DNA of 64,000 nucleotides, from assembly GCF_001447195.1 (NCBI RefSeq), contig NZ_LFRI01000045.1, positions 1-64,000 of the forward strand. Reading direction: 5' to 3'. This document shows, one piece after another, positions 8,969 through 18,669 of the stretch. Both the position numbers and the translations under genes were made by a program. The notes beneath the pieces were generated by a model. The model was not told the DNA's origin, did not search any database, and saw nothing but the letters and a program-made list of their open reading frames with translations. Numbering within the stretch: position 1 is the first letter of the stretch; every line of letters begins with the position of its first letter. Source of the DNA: Aquabacterium parvum. GTDB taxonomy: Bacteria; Pseudomonadota; Gammaproteobacteria; Burkholderiales; Burkholderiaceae_C.

Positions 8969-9949
8969 ATGAATCAGCGCGCGCTTTTCGACAAGATCGA
9001 CCTGTCACTCATCCGGGTTCTGCACACCGTGATCACCGAGTCCAGCGTCTCACGCGCCGCCGTCAAGCTGCGCAGCAACCAGCCCGCCGTCAGCGCCCAG
9101 CTGCGGCGGCTGCGCGAGCTCACGGGCGACCCTTTGCTGGTGCGCAGCGGTCAGGGCATGGCGCCCACCGACGTGGCGCTGAGCCTGGTCGAGCCGGCCG
9201 CCACCATCTTGCAGCAGGCGCAATGGATCTTCGGCGACAAGAGCGCGGCGCGGGGCTTTGACCCCGCCACCGCCGAGGTGACCTTCCGCATCGCGGCGAC
9301 CGACTACCTCGACCCCTGGTTCCTGCCCGAGCTCACGCTGCGCCTGCGCCGCCTGGCGCCGCATTCGCGCCTGGAGGTGCTGCCGCTGGGCACCCAGCTT
9401 GATCACCGGCGCAGCCTTGCGCGCGGCGAGGTGGACCTGGTCATCGGCAACTGGCTGGAGCCCTCTGAAGAGCTGCACCTGGGCCGCCTGGTCAGCGACG
9501 AGCTGGTCTGCCTGGTGTCCGAAGACCACCCGGCTGCGCGCCTGCCCAAGGAGGGCAAGCGCTCCTGGTCGGTCGAGCAGTACCTGGCGGCCGAACACAT
9601 CGCGCCGCTGCCGTTTCACCCCGACGGCCCGGGCATCATCGAGCAGCACCTGCAGGCCAAGGGCCTGGAGCGGCGCATCGTCGTGCGGCATCCGCATTTC
9701 GCGCAGATCCCGTACATGGTGGCGGGCTCGCTGCTGGTGCTGACCACGGGGCGGCGCTTTTGCGAGCGCTACGTGCGCGACCTGAAGGTCAAGGTCATCC
9801 GCTGCCCGGTGCCGCTGCCGTCTTTGAACTACTACCAGCTTTGGCACGACCTGACCCACAAATCCGCCGCCAGCCGTTGGTTGCGTGAGCAGGTTCGCGA
9901 CGTGGTCCGAGGCTTGCATCAGGTTCAGCCGCCCGTGCGGCATCATTGA
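8969..9949 (+). CDS. LysR-family transcriptional regulator
   Basis: An N-terminal winged helix-turn-helix (residues about 8-66, with SRAAVKLRSNQPAVSAQLRRL) is followed by a periplasmic-binding-like effector domain from about 90. I start it at the ATG at 8969 rather than an upstream frame extension, because this gives the standard LysR beginning (MNQRALFDKIDLSLIRVLHT). It is transcribed away from xdhA and followed 43 bases later by the nucleoside ABC transporter genes. It is thus placed to control both purine oxidation and uptake. The effector is not known from sequence; a purine or urate would be expected. Confidence 0.9.
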   Translation: MNQRALFDKIDLSLIRVLHTVITESSVSRAAVKLRSNQPAVSAQLRRLRELTGDPLLVRSGQGMAPTDVALSLVEPAATILQQAQWIFGDKSAARGFDPATAEVTFRIAATDYLDPWFLPELTLRLRRLAPHSRLEVLPLGTQLDHRRSLARGEVDLVIGNWLEPSEELHLGRLVSDELVCLVSEDHPAARLPKEGKRSWSVEQYLAAEHIAPLPFHPDGPGIIEQHLQAKGLERRIVVRHPHFAQIPYMVAGSLLVLTTGRRFCERYVRDLKVKVIRCPVPLPSLNYYQLWHDLTHKSAASRWLREQVRDVVRGLHQVQPPVRHH

Positions 9950-9991
9950 GTTTTGGCCTCCCCACTGCGGCCCCCATCTCCACACCCCCAC

Positions 9992-11557
9992 ATGACCCTC
10001 AGACTCGAGCTCAGGCGCATCACCAAGCAGTACCCCGGTGTCAGGGCCAACGATGCCGTCAGCCTCAACGTGCGCCCGGGCGAGATCCACGCCGTGCTGG
10101 GCGAAAACGGCGCGGGCAAGTCCACCTTGATGAAGATCATCTTTGGCGCGGTCAAGCCTGATTCGGGCGAGGTGCTCTTCAACGGCCAGCCGGTGCAGGT
10201 GCGCTCGCCGCAAGAGGCGCGGGCGCTGGGCATCAGCATGGTGTTCCAGCACTTCTCGCTGTTCGACACGTTGACCGCCGCCGAGAACGTGTGGCTGGGC
10301 CTGGACAAGTCGCTGAGCCTGGCCGAGGTCACCGCGCGCATCCGCGAAGTCTCGGGCGCTTACGGCCTGGAGGTGGACCCCGATCGACACGTGCATTCGC
10401 TGACCGTGGGCGAGCGCCAGCGGGTCGAGATCGTGCGGGCGCTGCTGACCAAGCCTCAGCTGCTGATCCTCGACGAGCCGACCTCGGTGCTCACGCCTCA
10501 GGCCGTGGGCAAGCTGTTCGTGACGCTGCGCCAGCTGGCGGCCGAAGGCTGCTCCATCCTCTACATCAGCCACAAGCTCGACGAGATCCGCGCGCTGTGC
10601 CAGCGCTGCACGGTGTTGCGCGGTGGCAAGGTCACGGGTGAGGTCGACCCGCGTGAAGAAAGCAACGCCAGCCTGTCGCGCCTGATGATCGGCAGCGAGC
10701 CGCCCGAGTTGCACCGCAGCGAGGCCGTGTTGGGCGAGGTGGCGCTGTCTGTCAAGCACCTGTCGGTGCCCAGCCTCGACCCTTTTGGCACCGATCTCAA
10801 GGACGTCGGTTTCGAGCTGCGCGCGGGCGAGATCCTCGGCATCGCTGGCGTGTCGGGCAACGGGCAACAGGCTTTGATGGCCGTGCTCAGTGGCGAGGAC
10901 CCGCGTGCCAAGCCGGGCACCGTCCACCTGTTCGGTCATGACGTGGCGCGCTCGTCGCCACGCGCCCGGCGCCACAAGGGCCTGCACAGCGTGCCCGAAG
11001 AGCGCCTGGGCCGTGGCGCTGTGCCCACCCTGTCGCTGGCGCAGAACACCCTGCTCACCCGCGACGACGCCATCGGCCCTGGCGGCTGGTTGCGCACCAA
11101 GGGCATCACCGGCATGGCGGTGGAGCTGATCGATCGCTTCAGGGTCAAGGCCGCTGGGCCGCATGCGCTGGCCAAGAGCCTGTCGGGCGGCAACCTGCAG
11201 AAGTTCATCATGGGCCGCGAGATCGACGCGGCGCCCAAGGTGCTGCTGGTGTCCCAGCCCACCTGGGGCGTGGACGTGGGGGCCGCGGCGCAGATCCGCG
11301 GCGAGTTGTTGAAGCTGCGCGATGCCGGCTGCGCCGTGCTCGTGGTCAGCGAGGAGCTGGACGAATTGTTCGAAGTGAGCGACCGCCTGATGGTGATGGC
11401 GCAAGGGCGGCTGTCGCCGTCCATCCCGGCCGCCGAGGCCACCGTGGAGCAGATTGGCGCCTGGATGAGCGGCTTGTGGGACGGTGGCGCTGGCGAGGCT
11501 TCGGCAGCGGTGCCCGGCCTGGTGACGCAGCAAGGGGGCGCCCATGTTCAAGCTTGA
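9992..11557 (+). CDS. ABC transporter ATP-binding protein, BMP/nucleoside type (two ATPase domains)
   Basis: A tandem ATPase of about 521 residues, as in sugar and nucleoside importers (NupA/YufO-like). The first domain has Walker A GENGAGKST (about 37-45), a VGERQRVEI signature and Walker B LLILDEPTS. The second has a degenerate Walker A (GVSGNGQQA), the LSGGNLQK signature and VSQPTWGVDVGA in place of a clean Walker B. Degeneracy in the second domain is usual for this family. I use the ATG at 9992; the open frame reaches back to a TTG at 9953, but the N-terminus there has no family match. The last codons overlap the first permease by 14 bases, which implies translational coupling. Confidence 0.93.
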   Translation: MTLRLELRRITKQYPGVRANDAVSLNVRPGEIHAVLGENGAGKSTLMKIIFGAVKPDSGEVLFNGQPVQVRSPQEARALGISMVFQHFSLFDTLTAAENVWLGLDKSLSLAEVTARIREVSGAYGLEVDPDRHVHSLTVGERQRVEIVRALLTKPQLLILDEPTSVLTPQAVGKLFVTLRQLAAEGCSILYISHKLDEIRALCQRCTVLRGGKVTGEVDPREESNASLSRLMIGSEPPELHRSEAVLGEVALSVKHLSVPSLDPFGTDLKDVGFELRAGEILGIAGVSGNGQQALMAVLSGEDPRAKPGTVHLFGHDVARSSPRARRHKGLHSVPEERLGRGAVPTLSLAQNTLLTRDDAIGPGGWLRTKGITGMAVELIDRFRVKAAGPHALAKSLSGGNLQKFIMGREIDAAPKVLLVSQPTWGVDVGAAAQIRGELLKLRDAGCAVLVVSEELDELFEVSDRLMVMAQGRLSPSIPAAEATVEQIGAWMSGLWDGGAGEASAAVPGLVTQQGGAHVQA

Positions 11558-12605
11558 ACCGCGTCCGGCGCCGTCGAAGCTGCTGACCTTCACCTCGCCC
11601 CTGATCGCGCTGGCGATCACGGTGCTGGTGGGCGTGGCCTTGTTCGTGGCCCTGGGCAAGGACCCCTTGGCCGGTTTGCGCATGTTCTTCGTCGAGCCGC
11701 TCAAGAGCGGCTACGCGCTGTCCGAGCTGAGCCTCAAGGCCACGCCGCTGGTGCTGATCGCGCTGGGCTTGTCGGTGTGTTTCAGGGCCAACCTCTGGAA
11801 CATCGGCGCCGAAGGGCAGTTCATCCTGGGGGCCATTTGCGCCGGTGGGGTGGCCATGCAGGCCACGCCCGAGAGCGGGCCTTTGCTGATGCCCGCCGTG
11901 CTGGCGGCCGGTGCCTTGGGCGGCATGGCCTGGGCCGCCATCGTGGCGCTGCTGCGCGACCGCTTCAACGCCAGCGAGATCCTGGTCAGCCTGATGCTGG
12001 TCTACGTGGCCGAGATGCTGCTGAGCTACCTCGTCTACGGACCCTGGAAGGACCCCAACGGCTACAACTTCCCGCAGACCATCACCTTCCTGGAAGCCGC
12101 GCGCGTGCCCAAGCTCGTGCAGGGCTGGCGCCTGAACATCGGCGTGTTCATCGCGGCCGTGGCGGTGGTGGGTTTTGCGGTGTTCCTGTACCGCACCTTC
12201 GCGGGCTTTCAGCTGCAAGTGGGCGGTCTGGCGCCGGCGGCGGCGCGCTATGCGGGCTTCTCGAGCCGCAAGGCTTTGTGGACGGCGCTGCTGCTCTCGG
12301 GCGGCATGGCCGGCCTGGCGGGGGCGCTGGATGTGGCCGGGCCACAAGGTCAGCTCACGCCGTACGTGCCGCTGGGCTACGGCTTCGCGGCCATCATCGT
12401 GGCCTTTGTGGGGCGCTTGAACCCGTTCGGCATCGTGTTCTCGGCGGTGCTGATGAGCATGTTCTACATCGGCGGTGAACTCGCCCAGTCGCGCCTGGGC
12501 CTGCCCAAGGCCCTCACCGGTGTCTTTCAGGGCTTGCTGCTGTTTGCGCTGCTGGCCTGCGACACCTTCATCCACCAACGCCTGCGCTGGGTGAGCAAGA
12601 AATGA
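11544..12605 (+). CDS. ABC transporter permease, BMP/nucleoside type (first)
   Basis: A hydrophobic 353-residue inner-membrane permease of the BPD_transp_2 family (NupB/YufP-like) with about eight to ten membrane segments. Conserved segments include FRANLWNIGAEGQFILGA (about 76-93), the family hallmark N-x-G-x-E-G-Q, and LNASEILVSLMLVYVA-like residues near 146-160. It should form the import channel with the second permease. It overlaps the ATPase gene upstream and the second permease gene downstream (ATGA), making a tight operon. Confidence 0.93.
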   Translation: MFKLEPRPAPSKLLTFTSPLIALAITVLVGVALFVALGKDPLAGLRMFFVEPLKSGYALSELSLKATPLVLIALGLSVCFRANLWNIGAEGQFILGAICAGGVAMQATPESGPLLMPAVLAAGALGGMAWAAIVALLRDRFNASEILVSLMLVYVAEMLLSYLVYGPWKDPNGYNFPQTITFLEAARVPKLVQGWRLNIGVFIAAVAVVGFAVFLYRTFAGFQLQVGGLAPAAARYAGFSSRKALWTALLLSGGMAGLAGALDVAGPQGQLTPYVPLGYGFAAIIVAFVGRLNPFGIVFSAVLMSMFYIGGELAQSRLGLPKALTGVFQGLLLFALLACDTFIHQRLRWVSKK

Positions 12606-13531
12606 TGACCGCCGAATCCCTGGCCCTCTTGACAGCGGCCACCCTCAACGCCGGCACGGTGGTGGCGCTCGCCTCCCTGGGCCTGCTGATCAACGAACGC
12701 GCTGGCGTGCTCAACCTGGGCGCCGAGGGCATGATGCTGGTGGCCGCCATCGCAGGCTACGCGGCCTGCGTGCACACGGGCAGCGACCTGGTCGGCTTTG
12801 CGGCGGCGGCCGGTGCAGGCGCGCTGCTGGCGGCGGCATTTGGTGTGCTGGTCATCTGGCTGGGCACCAACCAGTACGCCACGGGGCTGGCGCTCAGCCT
12901 CTTCGGGGCGGGCCTCAGCGCCTTCGTGGGCATCACCTACACGCAGTTGCGCCTGCCCGAGCGGGTCAACCATGCCATTCCTTACCTGTCTGACCTGCCA
13001 TTCGTCGGGCCGGCCTTTTTCAGGCACCACCCACTGGTCTACATCACCATCTTGCTGGCCTTGGGTCTGACGTGGTTCCTGCTGCGCTCGCGTTCGGGCC
13101 TGGTGCTGCGCGCGGTGGGCGAGTCGCCCGAGTCGGCGCACGCGCTGGGCTATGCGGTGCGGCCGATTCGCCTGCTGGCGGTGTGCGTTGGCGGCGCGCT
13201 GTGCGGTGTGGCCGGCGCCTACATCTCGCTGGTCTACACCCCGCTGTGGGTCGAAGGCATGGTGGCCGGCAAGGGCTGGATCGCCCTGGCCCTGACGACT
13301 TTCGCCACCTGGCGGCCGCTGCGCGTGCTGTTGGGTGCTTACCTGTTCGGTGGCGTGACGATGCTGCAGTTCCAACTGCAGGGGCAAGGCGTGCAGGTGC
13401 CTTCGCAACTGCTGACGATGCTGCCCTACCTCGCCACCATCGTCGTGCTGGTGCTGATCTCTCGCAACCCGACGTGGATCCGCATCAACATGCCTGCTTC
13501 ACTCGGCAAGCCCTTCCATCCGGGAGCCTGA
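12602..13531 (+). CDS. ABC transporter permease, BMP/nucleoside type (second)
   Basis: The 309-residue partner permease (NupC/YufQ-like), with the family hallmark GVLNLGAEGMMLVAA (about 36-50) and eight or so membrane segments. A second start codon lies one codon downstream (ATGATG). Its start overlaps the stop of the first permease, and the binding-protein gene follows after 65 bases. Together with the duplicated ATPase this gives a complete importer whose homologues carry purine and pyrimidine nucleosides. Nearby XDH favours purines. Confidence 0.93.
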   Translation: MMTAESLALLTAATLNAGTVVALASLGLLINERAGVLNLGAEGMMLVAAIAGYAACVHTGSDLVGFAAAAGAGALLAAAFGVLVIWLGTNQYATGLALSLFGAGLSAFVGITYTQLRLPERVNHAIPYLSDLPFVGPAFFRHHPLVYITILLALGLTWFLLRSRSGLVLRAVGESPESAHALGYAVRPIRLLAVCVGGALCGVAGAYISLVYTPLWVEGMVAGKGWIALALTTFATWRPLRVLLGAYLFGGVTMLQFQLQGQGVQVPSQLLTMLPYLATIVVLVLISRNPTWIRINMPASLGKPFHPGA

Positions 13532-13596
13532 GTGGGCATGATCGTTGCTGTTGCAGTTCGTCCTGTGGATAAGAAGTTCCCAACCCTGGAGATGAC

Positions 13597-14763
13597 ATGA
13601 CCTCTGACCTGTCCAAGCGTTCCGTGCTCAAGCTAGCTGGCTTTGCTGCCCTGACCGCCACCGCCGCCCTCGTGGGCTGCGGCAAGAAAGAAGCTGCGCC
13701 TGAAGCCGCATCGGCTGCTTCCGAAGCCCCGGCGTCCGCCGCCGCTGTGGCCGCCGCTCCGCTGAAGATCGCTTTCGCCTACGTCGGCCCTGTGGGCGAC
13801 GCGGGCTGGACCTACGCGCACAACCAGGGTCGCCTGGCGGTCGAGAAGGAATTCGGCGACAAGGTCGTCACCTCCTTCGTGGAGAAGGTGCCCGAGGGCC
13901 CCGAGGCCGAGCGCGTGATCCGCGACCTGGTGGCCCAGGGCAACACCCTGATTTTTGGCACCACCTTCGGCTACATGGAGCCCATGCTCAAGGTCGCGGC
14001 CGACAACCCCGCCGTCAAGTTCGAGCACGGCACCGGCTACAAGACGGCCGCCAACATGCGCACCTACGACTCGCGCACCTATGAAGGCGCCTACATGGCT
14101 GGCGTCATCGCGGGCAGCATGACCAAGACCAACACCGTCGGCGTCGTGGGCTCGATCCCCATCCCCGAGGTGATCCGCAACATCAACTCCTTCACCCTGG
14201 GCGCCCAGAGCGTGAACCCCAAGATCAAGACCAAGGTGGTCTGGGTCAACGCCTGGTTCGACCCCCCGAAGGAAAGCGAAGGCGCGCAAAGCCTGCTGAA
14301 CCAGGGCGCCGACGTGCTGTTCCAGAACACCGACTCGGCCGCCGTGCTGCAGACGGCCGAGAAGGCTGGCAAGTACGCCTTCGGCTGGGACTCGGACATG
14401 AGCGCCTTCGGCCCCAAGGCCCACCTGGCATCGGCTGTCATCAACTGGGGCCCGTACTACATCAAGGCCACCAAGGACGCGCTGGAAGGCACTTGGCAAA
14501 CCGGTGGCGTGTGGTGGGGCGTCAAGGAAGGCGCCATCGACCTGGTGGCGGTTTCTGACGCCGTGCCGGCCGAGGTCAAGGCCAAGGTCGAGACCATCAA
14601 GGCCGGCCTCAAGGACGGCAGCTACGTCATCTGGAAGGGCCCGATCGTGGGTCAGGACGGCAAGGAAGTGCTGGCCAAAGACGCCGTGGCCGACGACAAG
14701 TTCCTGGGCGGCGTGAATTTCTACGTCAAGGGCGTGGAAGGCTCGATCCCGTCGTCCAAGTGA
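13597..14763 (+). CDS. BMP-family nucleoside-binding lipoprotein (ABC transporter substrate-binding protein)
   Basis: A 388-residue solute-binding lipoprotein of the basic membrane protein (BMP/Med/PnrA) family. The signal peptide ends at the lipobox ALVG-C (about residue 28). It is followed by an Ala/Glu-rich linker (about 30-55) and the binding domain, which opens with IAFAYVGPVGDAGWTYAHNQ. PnrA-type proteins bind purine nucleosides; related ones may bind free purines. A GGAG ribosome-binding site precedes the ATG, and a strong terminator follows the stop. It is the last gene of the transporter operon. Confidence 0.94.
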   Translation: MTSDLSKRSVLKLAGFAALTATAALVGCGKKEAAPEAASAASEAPASAAAVAAAPLKIAFAYVGPVGDAGWTYAHNQGRLAVEKEFGDKVVTSFVEKVPEGPEAERVIRDLVAQGNTLIFGTTFGYMEPMLKVAADNPAVKFEHGTGYKTAANMRTYDSRTYEGAYMAGVIAGSMTKTNTVGVVGSIPIPEVIRNINSFTLGAQSVNPKIKTKVVWVNAWFDPPKESEGAQSLLNQGADVLFQNTDSAAVLQTAEKAGKYAFGWDSDMSAFGPKAHLASAVINWGPYYIKATKDALEGTWQTGGVWWGVKEGAIDLVAVSDAVPAEVKAKVETIKAGLKDGSYVIWKGPIVGQDGKEVLAKDAVADDKFLGGVNFYVKGVEGSIPSSK

Positions 14764-14839
14764 TGGCGGTTTGAGCCCTGGGCGGTTGGGCCGGTTGGCC
14801 CGCAGCCAGGGCTGGGGTGGCCTCAAGGCTGCCTGACAA

Positions 14840-14890
14840 GGGGCGGGGTGTTGCAGTCCGTGAAGGATTGCGCCCCCGCCCTGTTTCATT
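14840..14890 (+). terminator. Strong intrinsic terminator of the nucleoside transporter operon
   Basis: GGGCGGGG (14841-14848) pairs with CCCCGCCC (14874-14881), and the hairpin is extended inside by GCAGTCC / GGATTGC around a small loop. It is followed by TGTTTCATT. The rest of the gap up to the oxidoreductase gene at 15073 shows only an AGGAGG ribosome-binding site at 15061-15066 and a weak -10-like TAAACT near 14961. Confidence 0.8.
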
Positions 14891-15072
14891 GCCGACTCAA
14901 GCGCGGAACAGGCCGCTTTCGACCCCGTGAAACCACGGGATGGCGCTGGGGGGCGTCGGCCTAAACTGGGGCTCATCAAAGGGTTCCGGCCGCGCGCCGC
15001 ACCGACGAGCCACGAGCTTTGCCGCCCAGGTCAGCCTGACCGTGCCGCGCGACCGCCACCAGGAGGTCGTCG

Positions 15073-18000
15073 ATGAACGCGCCACTTCCCCCCGAAGTGC
15101 TCCAGGCCCTCGCTTCGTTGTCCCTGGAGGACAAGTACACGCTCGAGCGCGGCAGCGCCTTCATGAGCGGCATCCAGGCCCTGGTGCGGCTGCCCATCCT
15201 GCAGCACACGCGCGACGCCATGGCCGGCCTGAACACCGCCGGCTTCATCAGCGGCTACCGGGGCTCGCCCCTGGGCGGCTACGACCAGGCGCTGTGGAAG
15301 GCCCGCGAGCACCTGAGCAAGCACCACATCGTCTTCCAGCCCGGCGTCAACGAAGAGCTGGGCGCCACGGCCGTGTGGGGCACGCAGCAGCTCGCGCTCA
15401 CGCCGGGGCCGCAGCGTTTCGACGGCGTCTTCGGCATCTGGTATGGCAAGGGCCCGGGCGTGGACCGCTGCGGCGACGTCTTCAAGCACGCCAACATGGC
15501 GGGCACCTCGCAACATGGCGGCGTGGTGGCGGTGGCGGGTGACGACCACGTGGCCAAGAGCTCTTCGTTGGCCCACCAGAGCGACCACATCTTCAAGGCC
15601 TGTGGCCTGCCGGTGTTCTTCCCGAGCAATGTGCAGGAGATCCTCGACCTGGGCCTGCACGCCTTCGCGATGAGCCGCTTCTCGGGCCTGTGGACCTCGC
15701 TGAAAACCATCCAGGAGGTGGTGGAGTCGTCGACCACGGTGTCGGTGGACCCGGACCGCGTCAACATCGTGTTGCCGGGCGATTTCGACATGCCAGAAGG
15801 CGGTCTGCACATCCGCTGGCCCGACGCACCGCTGGCCCAGGAGGCCAGGTTGATGGACCACAAGTGGTACGCCGCGCTGACCTATGTGCGGGCCAACCGG
15901 CTCAACCACACGGTGCTCGACAGCGAAGGCGCACGGCTGGGCATCATGGCCAGTGGCAAGGCCTGGAACGACCTGCGCCAGGCCCTGCATGACCTGGGGC
16001 TGGACGAGGAGGCCTGCCGTGCCTTGAAGCTGCGCCTGCACAAGGTGGCCGTGGTCTGGCCCCTGGATGCGATGATCACGCGCGAGTTCGCGCAAGGGCT
16101 GCAGGAGATCCTGGTCGTCGAAGAAAAGCGCCAGATGATCGAGTACCAGCTCAAGGAAGAGCTCTACAACTGGCGCGAAGACGTGCGCCCCAACGTGCTG
16201 GGCAAGTTCACCGAATCCGATGGCGACCAGACCGGTGGCGAGTGGTCGCACCCGCACCCCGCCAGCCGCTGGTTGCTGCGCGCCCAGGCCGACCTCAACC
16301 CTGCGCTGATCGCCAAGGCCGTGGCGCAGCGCCTTGAAAAACTCGGCTTGCTGGCCGATGCCCCATCGCACTTGCGCGAGCGCATCGCCGAGCGCCTGCG
16401 CGTGATCGAAGACAAGGAGCGCTCGCTGGCGCACACCACGGCCGGCCCCGAGCGCGCGCCCTGGTTCTGCAGCGGCTGCCCGCACAACACCTCCACCCGC
16501 GTGCCCGAGGGCTCGCGCGCCATGGCTGGCATCGGCTGCCACTACATGGCGCAGTGGATGGACCGCAACACGGGCCTGGTCTCGCAGATGGGCGGCGAGG
16601 GCGTGGCCTGGGTGGGCCAAGCCCCGTTCACCGACGAGAAACACGTCTTCGTCAACCTGGGCGACGGCACCTACTTCCACTCGGGCGTGCTGGCCATTCG
16701 CCAGTCGGTGGCCGCCAAGGTCAACATCACCTACAAGATCCTGTACAACGACGCGGTGGCGATGACCGGTGGGCAGCCGCTGGACGGCAACCTGTCCGTG
16801 CCCGCCATGACCCGCGAGCTGCACGCCGAAGGCGTGCGCCGCATCGTGGTGGTGACCGACGACCGCAGCCGCTACGCCGATGTGCACGACCTGGCCCCTG
16901 GCGTGGACCTGTTCCACCGCGACGACCTGGACCGTGTGCAAAAGGAGTTGCGAGAAACCGAAGGCTGCACGGCCCTGATCTACGACCAGACCTGCGCCAC
17001 AGAGAAACGCCGCCGCCGCAAGCGCGGCAGCATGCCGGCCGTCACCACCCGCGTCGTGATCAACGAAGAGGTGTGCGAAGGCTGTGGCGATTGCACCGTG
17101 CAGTCCAACTGCCTGAGCGTGGAGCCGGTGGACACGCCGCTGGGCCGCAAGCGGCGCATCAACCAGAGCAGCTGCAACCAGGACCTGTCGTGCCTGAAGG
17201 GCTTCTGCCCCAGCCTGGTCACCATCGAGGGCGGACAGCTCAAGGGCGCCAAGCCGCAGCCCGGCACGCCCGACGTGCGCAAGCTGCCACCCGTGCCGGA
17301 TCCACAGCTGCCTGACGCCACACGGGCCTGGGGCATCGTCGTGGCGGGCATCGGTGGCACGGGCGTGATCACCATCGGGCAGCTGCTCGGCATGGCCGCC
17401 CACGTCGAAGGGCGCGGCGTGGTCACCCAGGAGGCCGCAGGGCTGGCCCAAAAAGGTGGCGCCACCTGGAGCCATGTGCAGATCGCCAACCGGCCAGAGG
17501 CCATCCACACCACCAAAGTCGGCACGGCAGAGGCCGACCTGGTCATGGCGTGTGACCCGATCGTCGCGTCGCTGCCCACGACACTGAGCGTCATGCGCAA
17601 GGGGCGCACCCGCATCGCCCTGAACACCCACCACACGCCCACCGCGTCGGTGGTCTCGTCGCCAGACTGGCATTACCCATCGGGCCAGTGCGACCACGTG
17701 CTCGCCGATGCCGTGGGCGCCGAGTCCATCAAGCGTTTCGACAGCGTGGCCCTGGCTGAAAAGCTGCTGGGCGACGCCATTTACGCCAACCCGATGATGC
17801 TGGGCTTTGCCTGGCAGATGGGCTGGGTGCCGCTGAGTGGGCAGGCGCTGCGCCGGGCCATCGAGCTCAACGGTGTCCAGGTCGAGCGCAACCTGACGGC
17901 CTTCGAGTGGGGGCGGCAGGTGGCGCACGACCCGGTGCGCGTGGCGCGGCTGACGATGCCGGCGCAACCGGTGCAGTGGCTGGGCTCCAAGGCCGGTGCT

Positions 18001-18669
18001 GGTCAGGGTGGCACGGCAGCGGAGCTCGACGCGCTGGTGGCCCATCGCATGGCCTGGTTGACCGACTACCAGGACGAGGCCTTGGCCCTGCGCTACAAGG
18101 GCTGGGTCGATCGCTTTCGTTTGGCTGAGGAGATGCTGGATGCGCGGGTCGGCCAGACCAAGCTGCGCCTGAGCATGGCCGTTGCCCGCCAGCTGTTTCG
18201 GATGATGGCCATCAAGGACGAATACGAGGTGGCCCGCCTGTTGACCTCAGAGCGCTTCAAGCAACAGCTGGGGGCGCAGTTCGAGGGTGATTGGCGTTTG
18301 GTGTTTCACCTGGCACCTCCTGCACTGGGTGAGGGCGGTGGTGCGGTGCGACGCGTTGCCAAGCGGGCGTTCGGTCAGGCGTGGTTGCCCTTGCTGAGCG
18401 GCTTGGCCAAGGCACGCCGCTGGCGCAACACCTGGCTCGACCCATTGCGCTGGAGCGCCACCCGCCGTGACGAGCTGGCGACCTTGCGCGAGTACGAGGC
18501 GCTGCTGGGGCAGCTGCTGGAAGGCCTGAGCGCCAGCCAGCATGCGCTTGCCTGCGAGCTGGCCGAGTCGGCCGAGGCCATTCGCGGTTTCGGGCCCGTG
18601 CGGGCGGCGAACGCGGCCCCCGTGAGGGCCCGCTGGGCTCAGAGGTTCTTGCTGCAGTCCAGGCCGTAG
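15073..18669 (+). CDS. Indolepyruvate:ferredoxin oxidoreductase family protein (fused alpha/gamma/beta form)
   Basis: A single 1198-residue polypeptide that fuses the usually separate subunits of a 2-oxoacid:ferredoxin oxidoreductase. These enzymes decarboxylate aryl pyruvates to acyl-CoA with thiamine pyrophosphate. Seen in order are an N-terminal pyrimidine-binding part (GFISGYRGSPLGGYD near 57-71), a TPP-binding region (WFCSGCPHNTST near 462, GIGCHYMAQ, LGDGTYFHSG near 530), a cysteine cluster CEGCGDCTVQSNC near 672, and a gamma-type domain starting GIVVAGIGGTGVITIG near 755. The cysteine set is smaller than two full 4Fe-4S ferredoxin motifs. The AGGAGG ribosome-binding site is strong. Proteobacterial fused forms are linked to aromatic amino acid breakdown. 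The exact 2-oxoacid is not decidable here. Confidence 0.9.
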   Translation: MNAPLPPEVLQALASLSLEDKYTLERGSAFMSGIQALVRLPILQHTRDAMAGLNTAGFISGYRGSPLGGYDQALWKAREHLSKHHIVFQPGVNEELGATAVWGTQQLALTPGPQRFDGVFGIWYGKGPGVDRCGDVFKHANMAGTSQHGGVVAVAGDDHVAKSSSLAHQSDHIFKACGLPVFFPSNVQEILDLGLHAFAMSRFSGLWTSLKTIQEVVESSTTVSVDPDRVNIVLPGDFDMPEGGLHIRWPDAPLAQEARLMDHKWYAALTYVRANRLNHTVLDSEGARLGIMASGKAWNDLRQALHDLGLDEEACRALKLRLHKVAVVWPLDAMITREFAQGLQEILVVEEKRQMIEYQLKEELYNWREDVRPNVLGKFTESDGDQTGGEWSHPHPASRWLLRAQADLNPALIAKAVAQRLEKLGLLADAPSHLRERIAERLRVIEDKERSLAHTTAGPERAPWFCSGCPHNTSTRVPEGSRAMAGIGCHYMAQWMDRNTGLVSQMGGEGVAWVGQAPFTDEKHVFVNLGDGTYFHSGVLAIRQSVAAKVNITYKILYNDAVAMTGGQPLDGNLSVPAMTRELHAEGVRRIVVVTDDRSRYADVHDLAPGVDLFHRDDLDRVQKELRETEGCTALIYDQTCATEKRRRRKRGSMPAVTTRVVINEEVCEGCGDCTVQSNCLSVEPVDTPLGRKRRINQSSCNQDLSCLKGFCPSLVTIEGGQLKGAKPQPGTPDVRKLPPVPDPQLPDATRAWGIVVAGIGGTGVITIGQLLGMAAHVEGRGVVTQEAAGLAQKGGATWSHVQIANRPEAIHTTKVGTAEADLVMACDPIVASLPTTLSVMRKGRTRIALNTHHTPTASVVSSPDWHYPSGQCDHVLADAVGAESIKRFDSVALAEKLLGDAIYANPMMLGFAWQMGWVPLSGQALRRAIELNGVQVERNLTAFEWGRQVAHDPVRVARLTMPAQPVQWLGSKAGAGQGGTAAELDALVAHRMAWLTDYQDEALALRYKGWVDRFRLAEEMLDARVGQTKLRLSMAVARQLFRMMAIKDEYEVARLLTSERFKQQLGAQFEGDWRLVFHLAPPALGEGGGAVRRVAKRAFGQAWLPLLSGLAKARRWRNTWLDPLRWSATRRDELATLREYEALLGQLLEGLSASQHALACELAESAEAIRGFGPVRAANAAPVRARWAQRFLLQSRP

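Noticed and set aside
15031-18045. 1004-codon minus-strand frame opposite the indolepyruvate oxidoreductase
   Set aside because: Length alone is due to GC bias; the opposite strand has all the motifs of a real enzyme and this frame has none.
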